Assembly (NCBI GenBank): GCA_009733575.1
Contig: ML769471.1
Location: 1 to 64,000 of the forward strand
Origin: Gymnopus androsaceus JB14
Taxonomy: Eukaryota; Basidiomycota; Agaricomycetes; Agaricales; Omphalotaceae
DNA length: 64,000 nt
Direction: 5' to 3'
Shown: piece by piece, positions 55,367 to 64,000 of the stretch
How the letters are laid out: each line of letters opens with the position of its first letter
How positions within the stretch are numbered: the first letter of the stretch is position 1
Program-made: the position numbers and the translations under genes
Notes under the pieces: model-generated
What the model saw: only the letters and a program-made list of their open reading frames with translations
Told to the model about the DNA's origin: nothing
Databases searched by the model: none

Positions 55367-55753
55367 CTAGTCAATCACCGCGCCCAAATAAACCGCTAGA
55401 TGAGGCAAAAGAATGAGTTGGCACCAACACGGAAGGAAGATACATGTCATACATGGAGCTTTCGAACCTCCGACATGGATGTGAATATGAACGTTATTGA
55501 CGGGGCCGTGGTTGGCCACACCAATGTGATCATTGTGGCGATATCGATGGTCTGCGACGATGTTCTGAGACCCGCCGACGCTGCTCAGTGTTCCCCCAGA
55601 GATGGTAGTATGGCCCTTTACCTTGAGATAAAAGTTACATTCCGCTGAGGAGGAGAGTCTTCCTAACCAGCCAATTACTGCATCAGATATGGCGGAAATG
55701 AAACATCCATGCCTTGGGTTCTGAAGAATTTCGCTTGATTCACTGGAAGACAA
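55367..55753 (-). CDS. Short protein with an NLR-associated N-terminal-like motif
   Basis: 128 residues with the central motif HTTISGGTLSSVGGSQNIVADHRY followed by NNVHIHIHVGG. Agaricomycete NACHT/NLR proteins often carry a short N-terminal stretch of the form GGxFxxVxGxQ, and HVHIH runs are common after it. No NACHT or repeat domain follows, so this is a fragment, an orphan module or the first exon of a lost gene. The upstream part (MSSSESSEILQNPRHGCF) is not recognised. Function unknown. Confidence 0.45.
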   Translation of the reverse strand: MSSSESSEILQNPRHGCFISAISDAVIGWLGRLSSSAECNFYLKVKGHTTISGGTLSSVGGSQNIVADHRYRHNDHIGVANHGPVNNVHIHIHVGGSKAPCMTCIFLPCWCQLILLPHLAVYLGAVID

Positions 55754-56555
55754 GCATTGCGGATATTTGCGAACAAGCCGAGGCTTTGAGTGACATCCTT
55801 GCCTCTCGTATGCTCCATAGTTAGACCATAGTAAGGATTAGATCTAGTCAATATAATATGAAAAAAGTAGACAAATTAGAGATTGTAAAGTCACATCAGC
55901 CTCGGAATCAGAATCGTTGCTCGAATACACACACTGCAAATAGTGCTGGCAACGTCGCGCTCCGTCGTCATCACCACCACCAAGTACACTCATCGTGCAA
56001 CTTGGTAGTGACGAGTAAAGATTGCGGGAGGGAATTATATGATGCTTTCTCGTCGTCATCCTTCGGTCATTCCCCGAGCAACATCCAACGTACAAAGATT
56101 CTGGGATATTGACACCTGTCTTTCACTGAATTTGCGTGTACTTACTGTAGCCCGTTTGACTCACTCCAACAATCAACCAAGAGAATGCTGTTAGAGCCAT
56201 GATGAAGAACTATTTTTTGAGATCATGGGCACTCGAAGCTTGATATTATGACTCTGAGGGCGCGTCTCATGATTTTTCCCCGACCATTAGTGCATATAGA
56301 AAGAACCAAGAAAAAAGAAATTAGGCTAGTACTGAGAAAGGCGCTACTAGTCCGGTGCCGGCGGTTAGTGCCTGCCTAATAAAGCGTGCAGCAGGCTCAC
56401 AGACAACTCTCTTTCTTCTCAACCACCAGTGGCTGCTTCGGCCTTACTACTACTTTGGAACCACGAACAATGGTTTACGGTGCTTAATTTTCAAGACAAC
56501 TATAGATTCCAAACGCCAAATTCCCTCTACTTTGCAGGATATTGCTCCTAGTCTT
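55754..56555. other. Gene-poor stretch and ATG13 upstream region
   Basis: No convincing gene. Weak GT-AG signals on the minus strand suggest further exons of the NLR-like fragment, but no domain is visible. Confidence 0.35.
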
Positions 56556-59500
56556 ATGTCCCATGATACGAAAGCAGACCAAATCGCCTTTCATTTTTAT
56601 ACGAAACTATTCTATGTTGTCAACGATGCCCGAAATACAGCGTCGGTAGCATCCAGCAACGGAAGGGTTGATAAATGGGTATGCTAGTTATTTCACTTTA
56701 TCCGCACCAACTAATCGCGATAACCGCAGTTCAACCTTGAAACGCCCGACTCGGATTTGTGGTCCAAAGAAGCTCGGGAACCATACAAGACAATATCTGC
56801 ACCTCGCCTGCCTCCCCCGCTTGAAATTCAAGTGCTGCTAACAATCCCAGATACCATGACAAGCAATCAAGCTCTTGTCTACATTGCTCCAGACTCTTCC
56901 CGTGTGCGTGTTGAGCCAACCCCAAAGCACGTTTTGCTTGAGAGTTGGGTTCTGGCATTTAGCCCAAGGGATCACCGACCTTCTTCCTCTGACGCCGATG
57001 TTGCGTTGAGTACAATCTACAAACATGGTATTCCTCTCTTCCGCTCACTCTACTCTCTCCTCCGTATTCTTCCAACCTGGAAATTGGCTAAACGTCTTCG
57101 ACGTTCTGGAGGGCTTGCTGTGCAAGTGAGGGTCAGAGGTGACATTGGCAGTGGAGTTGATGAGACAAGTGTAATGCGTTTCGATTCGCTCCTTGCCCTC
57201 CCAACCAGCACCTATAATTTTCAGCCAATCATGCATCCAATGGGAACACTCACCGTTTCATCGACCTATCTTACTACTCCGAATTTTAGATTGGATGAAT
57301 TAGAGAGTCTGTTGAGCTCGAGATTCATGTCAATGGACACAGCAAAGGGCATCGAGTTTACGCCTACATTGGTGAAGAATCAGCAGAGGGATTCAATGCT
57401 AAGTAGTGCTGGAAGGTCAACAGGGACGACAGCCTCATTGCCTCGCTCACCTCCACGAGATATCCTCCGCCCAAATCCATCTATCCCACCATACGCGTTC
57501 TCACATTCTCGTTCAACATCCGACACGGATTCCATCGCCGAAAGATTCGTCTTACCCTCCCGAACTGCTAGTAATCCTTCTAGCAATCTTAATCATCCCA
57601 TTCTCCCTATCACACGAGCAACCACCACGACCTCCACATCCACTCAGCCGCTATCCGTTCTTGCTGCCCGGTTGAGGAAAGAATCTCTCCATACTGCATC
57701 AGATTCAAACCTGCCTACAACATCAACACAACCCTTTCCCTCTTCATCCTCCTCGTCAATCTCAAATACAGCCAGCGGAACAGGTACCTCCGCTCCAACG
57801 ACATCGACGCTGTCGTCTTCCCCAGTGGCAATGCGACGTCCGGGAATCAATCCCGTGAATCCATTCAAGTCGAATACATTGGCTGGTAATAATTCTGGGG
57901 CCATTGGTGTCGGTTCTTCGAATTTGGGCGGGCTCGCTGCTTTGTCATTGGGATCGTCCCCCGCACGCACAGGTGTAAGCGCAATGCCTGCTGGCAACAC
58001 TAGTCTAGCTTCCCTCTCTTCCCTTTCCAATTTGTCCAACTTACCAGGAACCATCCCGGCTAGACCTTCTTTTCCGAGCATTGGTAACAGGCCCTCACCA
58101 CCCTCCTTCGCTCCCTCGTCTCTTGGAACCGCTAGTTCCAGCTCAGGCAGCACAGCAGGTCTCGTCGCAGCAGGCACAACGACTACAGTACCGGGTACAG
58201 GAGAAATTGCCGTCCCACCTCGAAAGAGGTATTCGTCTTCTTTCGGACATCGGTATTCGTCCATTGGAAGCACCCATAGTGGCAGTCCACGCAGTGGTAT
58301 TGGTGCCGGTGGTGCAGAAGTAGGCAGTTTAGGACAAGGGAGTGTGAAAAGTGGGAGAAGTGCTGGATCTGGATCTGGAGGTGGGAGTGCAGGGAGGGAG
58401 GGGCTTGGCAGAGGTTTAGCAGGAACCGGAATGGAGAGAGATAGTCGCACTGGCCTGGGCGTGAGTACATTTATCTCCTCGTCTCTCTTCTGGATAATGA
58501 AGGCGCTTCGCACAGAACACTCCCTCGGCTGACCCCGACTTGAACGACCAGCCCGAACAGTTCACGCATGATTACCACGATGACATATCCTCCTTTATGC
58601 AGGATATTGATGAACGGAAGCCGTTGAGTGGACGATCACGAATATTTGCCAACGCCCAGTCGCCAGTGTTCGACGAAGATAGGGAGATGGACCAACAGGA
58701 TCGAGACGACAGACAGAGGACAATCCGTGCACACACCTCAAGAGATGATTCAAGAGAGAAGTTCGCTTTCGGATCCGCTTCTTCGGGATCGGGTTCTTTG
58801 CCGCTCTCTCGAGGGACAACGGGAGAGGCTGTTCCGCCGTCGCCTCTCGGTCCAGGCGGTCTTGCTAGCTTAGGTCGCCGTCTTTCCGGAGGCGCGGGAT
58901 CTTCTTCCCCTTCTTCCCTCGCAGCTCCTCCTTCTCCCAGGAAAGTTTCTTATACTGGTGCAGGTACAGGTCTCTCGCCCCCTTCCTCTCCCCTACGAAA
59001 TGCTATACCACTGGCGGCTGAGGAAGATGACAGGGGACCCTCCGTCGCTTCTCCGACTGAATACAAACCCACATCTCCTACCACTTCCCGACCTTTCCGC
59101 TCCTCATTTTCGTCCTCTGCAGCACCCAATCTTCCGTTATCAAACACACGCACAAGGGCTGGTTCGGCAGGAGGAAACCCCGCCTCTCCTCCAACGCATT
59201 CCTCTCCGATGCTCACATCAGCATCCGAAGTAGATGCACGGTTGAAGAAGATGAACGATGTATTTTTGGCTAGTTTAGAGGGACTTGGTGGTGGAGGTTC
59301 GGGAAAGGGAAAGGGAAGATGGGAGATAAAGGCAAAGGTAAAGAACGTGAACAAGATGGGGGTGATACACGTCTAGGTCTTATGCCTGCTTTTCCATCTA
59401 CATCTACAACGTCTTCTCCTGCTCCGTATCCATATCCCGCACTACCCTCTCCTCTCTCACCTTCGTCGTCATCCTCACCAATCCCCAGTCCATTTGGAAT

Positions 59501-59705
59501 TAGTCGAAATCGACCTCGGCGCGGCTCATCGTCCACTACTGCTTCGGCCTCGGGTGTGGGTACGTCGGTACAAGGATCAATGGGCTCCGCTGGTTCTACA
59601 GGCCAGGGTTCGGAAGAGGTCATTGGGAGATTGGAGTTGGGAAGTGGGGGCAGTAATACAGGGCAGGGTGTTAGTGGGCATTACTATCGTAGCTCGGGGC
59701 TGTAG
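56556..59705 (+). CDS. ATG13: Autophagy protein 13
   Basis: Exons 56556-56678, 56730-58460 and from 58516. MSHDTKADQIAFHFYTKLFYVV and FNLETPDSDLW open the HORMA domain, which continues VLLESWVLAF, IYKHGIPLFRSLYSLLRILPTWKL and IGSGVDETSVMRF. The rest, about 800 residues, is disordered and Ser/Pro/Gly-rich, as expected for the TORC1-regulated tail that binds Atg1 and Atg17. SFMQDIDERKPLSGR near 58590 is a likely MIM-like segment. At about 59320 the frame shifts in a purine-rich run and continues DGGDTRLGLMPAFPS to EEVIGRLEL near 59635. One indel or an unseen intron must be assumed. Confidence 0.9.
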
Positions 59706-62700
59706 TGGTATTAGAGGAAGTGGAAATGGGCGGAGAAACCCCACTTTAGAAGTTTGGAGGGTTTAACTTGGCAACAACTGACGTGTTACGTGAAGGAGCA
59801 GACTTGTATTGGGTCTGACCTTCTCTCCTCGGCTTGGAATTGTGCTTTGTCTAGCTCGATTTTTCTCCGGCAAGTGATTCAACTCCGCGTGCAGGTGTCA
59901 AACACTCTCAGGCCAGCCGTCCGTGCCCATCGCGTCGTATGCGTCCCCTCTTTCATCCTTCGTTATTATTTCTTCAGTATAATCTATCTATAGTACACCT
60001 CATTTCCGCTCTCATTCATCTCTTGCTGTTCCTATTTTCCTGTCTTTTTTATGCCATCAACTGACGAAGTTTTCTGCGTATCATGTATTCCATCTAACTG
60101 TTATCGTCGTTCATAGCTCGTAGTCGCTTGCATCGCATCACCTCATTCATGCGCATCATCCTTGCATTTCTTAATATTCGTTAACCAGTACATTTCATCT
60201 TTCTCCATCTTTCTGTCTGTAGCACTCGCCCAATCGCTGTTTTCTTTTTTCCTTATTTGTGACGTACTCAATTCTTGTTTCTCTCAGATGATCGATGCCA
60301 TTTGCCGCTCAAGCTTGTGGTAGGTCCTGGCCAAGCTCCTGGATACTACCAAATCGCAATTTCCAAAGATCATCCTCGACAATGTGTGAATGCGATTGTT
60401 AACACCCAATAGATTCCTAGAGCGCCGAGCTCCGACACCTTCCAGATTAATAACAATCAATAATATAGGATCCTCTTGAACTAGAAATACACACAATACG
60501 GGAAATAGTCCTGGACATACTACTATTTCCGAGCCTTTGTCCTGGTGATCTCCCTGGCCGGTAACTAACTTGCATCTGCAAGTTCAGCAACCTCCCCACC
60601 TCCACAATCACTCTTATTGAACCACCTGGGGCAGTATCGTCGCGGGTAGCATTGTCTCTGTCAGAATAGAGTTTCCAAAATCTCTGGCGTGGACTCTTGT
60701 ATGTCGTAGAAGGCACTGTGAATATCCCAATGGAGCCATAGGAGGACTTTTCGGATTCGCTTCTTTTCCGGCGTTCAGCGAATCCACGCCTTCATCTCAA
60801 GACTTGGACTGTAGTTGTGTGATAACGGGAGATGGCGGAACTGGGAATATCGATATAGATCAAGCGAGAACGTCAGTTCATCTTCTCTAGAATTTGGATG
60901 TATCACTTACAGACTGTTCAGTTTTATCCTTGCAGATTTACCGTCAATACTATTATGTATATACCTACTATCTATCTCACGCGCTAAAGCTTCCATCTCC
61001 GTTCACGCACCAAATGTGGGTTTTGAATTTCGCCTTTGTTGCCCAACCAAACAGTGGAAGCTTCAATGGTTTACAAGTTGATGCAACAACGGCTGTAGTG
61101 ACAACCTTGCGTAGCTCACCCACTATTGAAGAGATCGTATTGAAAAGTGCTGCAGGACCGCTGTTGGCAGTCTATCTTGTAGCTTGAGTCTTACTGACTG
61201 AGCACTGGTTACTGCGCTGCGATAGCATGTACTATAGTACGAAGTTGATTCTTGCTTAATCTTCATGTTGAACGCGCGCAGAGTCTTATTCTTACCTTTG
61301 GCACTCCTCTTCATTCTCGTCAAGTTACGTTGCACGGTGTCGAAGGATATCAAGTACGCGTTTTCAAAATCACGTCCATCCTTGATCTTGCAAAAAAGCT
61401 CTTCTGTAGTTCACATCCAAAGCTAGTACAGTATAATCTGGAAGAGGAACAGGATACCCTAATCTTAATAAGGATCACGCTTACTTTCTATACACATATC
61501 CGTACGGGTCTGCCTAGCTCACTTTCGAATTTTTCACTGTCCAATAGCTTCTCATCATGATATCGATACCTTATGTTAGCGCTCAGCCACATACAAAACA
61601 GCCTTCTTTCATTCACGATCTCCCTTCCTGTCCTTGTTGTTACCCATTACATACTACTACCAGCACCAGCAGCGCTTTGTCTCGACTATGCTCGCTGATC
61701 TTCACTGCCAAGCGCCGGATCCGGAGCATGATGGATGTGCATGCGACGACGACGACGACAACTAAACTCCGGGCCCTCATTCAAGTCTTCAGCGCCCATG
61801 CTGCATGCGTTCAAAAAGCGGAACGAGTTTGGATTTCGAAGGAAATTCGTCGGAGACTGATGTGAGCTCACGGATGCCACCACTGTTTCCTTTCCTCTCT
61901 TATATCGACTGCTATGTATCAGGTGTAATCTTTATTATCTCCTTCATAGCTTAACCGGAGAGAGTATCAAGAGCAGATTCATCGACGTAGACATAGCCGC
62001 TCGAGACATCAACGTTCCCAATGCTTCGTTCATCTAGAGGGATCAGGCGATTCCCAATTCAGAAGTAAATTGAACTCGTGTAACAGATTCAACCATTATC
62101 TGATATATATGTACGTTTGGTTCGACTTCCCAACCTAGCCGAAGGTGCAATGTGACGTTCTCCTTGTCTCAAGGAAGAGCGGGAATTCGGGCGGCTTGTC
62201 GAGCTACATCACCATTCCGGTAGAACACAAAGCAGCGTTGGTGGGTCTCAAAAAATCATTACAGACCATCGATATCGCAATAATACTCATTTTCATGGTA
62301 TTCAAGCTCAAGCCACGAACTATGGCCTCAATATCAACATTACTCACTGCCAAAACCTAATCTCCTATAAGCAGACTCGAATATACACTGACGATCCGTT
62401 GGATGTGTGTATATAGAGCGAAAACCCTTTTTCTTATTTTCTCTCTGATATATTTGGATGCCATTACAACACAGATAGTAGATGTGCCTCTGCAAGTATT
62501 GTCACTCAGGCTAGGATTTGTATAATTCGACTCCCGAAACCCTACAGTAGTATATGACAATTTCATTAATTGGCTTGATACTCTGGTTCCAGAAGACTAG
62601 TAGTATATAATATGTACAAGTAGAAGTAAATAGTAGGTGATGATTCGCGATCCACGACTCGGGAATGTTGCAAAAGATGAGGCTCATACATAAGGTTACA

Positions 62701-62929
62701 GGGGATGAAATATACCATAGGCCCTACCAAGTATCGACGCTCCAGGTCAAAGCGTAGGATCGCAAATGGAGTATTTACTGTGATTGTAGTTTTCCTGGAT
62801 CCCCCCTCCTAAGCAGTAACGCATACATGCTTAGACTCCCATAGACAGAGTAATACATGACATACATGAAGTGTATAACGTCTGTGATTTAAGTTGGCTC
62901 TTTTACTGCAGCCGATCAAGCACCCGCTC
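59706..62929. other. Long stretch without a recognised gene
   Basis: Short open frames occur on both strands, but none shows a domain, conserved motif or consistent intron pattern. A cgacgacgacgac microsatellite lies at 61745. It may hold unrecognised lineage-specific genes. Confidence 0.4.
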
Positions 62930-64000
62930 AGCTGATCACAGAGGTTGAATTCGAGCCAAGATTTTCAACCTTCCCTTGGTTGATATGTATCCTGCAAGAG
63001 GATGAAAGATAGGTTGGATTTGGGCCTCTGATAGGTTGAAATCCAACTTCAAATTTTCGCCAAAATCACCTCCAGGCCAAAATTGTATTTCGATTTGCGT
63101 TGACCTCTATTTGAAGTTTTAGCGAGACTTATGAAGTCAGAATTCACCAAATATTTTGACTTTCAACTGATCCGGTTTGATTAAGATTGTATACTTTGAC
63201 TTCGCTAGGTTCAACTTTTTGTATGTGATTCTAGTTCAAAGTCAAAAGCATTCAACTTCAACTTTATACATTCTATCCATACACTAAGTTTAACTTCTAT
63301 GGAATTCAGGAAGTATCGGCTAAGATAAAGATTGAAATACCATTGCTGCAACATTAGCAGGCCCTAGAGTGAGCCTTGCATAAGCTTAATTCTAATTTGG
63401 GAACAATTCCCCCCTGGTAGAGATACATTTTCCACCCAGAACCAGTCTAAAAAAATTCCAGACAGTCTTCCGAGGTGGAATTGCGGCCAATGGGGGGGAA
63501 ATTGTAGGGAAAATGGATAAATATCCAAGTGACATGAGGCAAAATGGGGACCAAAAAACTTGCCATAAACTGATCCCTCTAAAGTTGAAATGCTACAATT
63601 TTACTAAGAACAAGCTTGGCTCGAACGGATTGTGTTATGCTCTTCTTGATAGGTTAACAGTTGAATAGCATATATCATAAAGTTAGTGTATTGCAAATAA
63701 CTACAAAAACATGCATGGTCAAAAGTAGCAGTATTATTCCCTAAAATCATAGTTAAAATGAATGGAAGTTGAAAGTTGAAGTTGGTCAAAAAGTTGAATG
63801 TTCAAGTTGAACATGTGATTTCAAGTTGAAAGTTGAAACCCAAAGCTGAAATCGGAGTTGAAGCCGAAATATTTGGCGAAAACAGACGCCATAGAGACTA
63901 GACCTTGAGATATTGGAGGCATTGAAGTAAATTGCGGTTGAGAAAAGTGACTGAGATTTGAGAACACCGGAAGATAAGCAGAGGGACACCAGCATTTCCA
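62930..64000. repeat. GTTGAA/TTCAAC-rich, AT-rich repeat region
   Basis: The words ttcaac, gttgaa and agttgaaagttgaa recur on both strands. ttcgccaaaat (63056) has its inverted partner tttggcgaaaa at 63871, and caaatattttg (63148) has aatatttgg at 63866. This may be a decayed inverted-repeat element running off the right edge. Confidence 0.5.

Noticed and set aside
57644..58513. Long minus-strand frame of 289 codons opposite ATG13
   Set aside because: It is antisense to the Ser/Gly-rich ATG13 tail; composition bias of the sense codons keeps it open and it shows no domain.
60447..60716. Minus-strand frame of 89 codons
   Set aside because: No domain, no intron pattern and no neighbouring support; not enough evidence for a gene.

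Overview
The window looks like nuclear DNA of a filamentous basidiomycete, probably an Agaricomycete. Genes are compact and carry many GT-AG introns of about 42-60 nt. Housekeeping genes sit on both strands with short spacers. The repeats are fungal types: Ty1/copia, DD34E Tc1-like elements, a TRIM, MITEs and a transposase-like family with a MYND finger. Several genes belong to families expanded in Agaricomycetes (HNH endonuclease, seven-pass membrane proteins, Crinkler/RHS-type P-loop NTPases). I cannot name the species.

Layout. 1-5392: Ty1/copia element on the minus strand, its 3' LTR cut by the window edge. 5393-17276: gene-poor mosaic of nested, decayed DNA transposons and MITEs, plus a TRIM inserted in a degenerate transposase-like gene. 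17277-20003: seven-pass membrane gene broken by an insertion. 20587-21682: HNH gene. 22149-34342: conserved block with PIG-H, a TBC Rab-GAP, IST1, an unknown membrane protein, an MCH1-like MFS transporter, a small EF-hand-like protein and the spliceosomal helicase PRP28. 34532-41332: tandem pair of Crinkler/RHS-type genes, the second split by a three-level nest of transposons. 42009-52222: second conserved block with a small membrane protein, pICln, asparagine synthetase, phosphatidylinositol synthase, a YVC1/TRPY channel, lipoyl transferase and a NAD(P)-binding protein. 52981-54832: a third Crinkler/RHS-type gene between diverged direct repeats. 55367-55753: NLR-associated-like fragment. 56556-59705: ATG13. 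59706-64000: no gene recognised; the last kilobase is full of GTTGAA/TTCAAC words.

The conserved genes serve separate processes: GPI-anchor and phosphatidylinositol synthesis, membrane traffic (IST1, TBC), autophagy, splicing, lipoylation and amino-acid synthesis. I see no operon-like pathway cluster. The accessory parts are more striking: a copia element with two in-phase introns and a canonical -1 slippery heptamer at its gag/pol junction, and the duplicated NTPase genes with a 'Russian doll' insertion. Several conserved genes need single-base frame corrections. This points to assembly indels or recent decay and should temper any pseudogene call.
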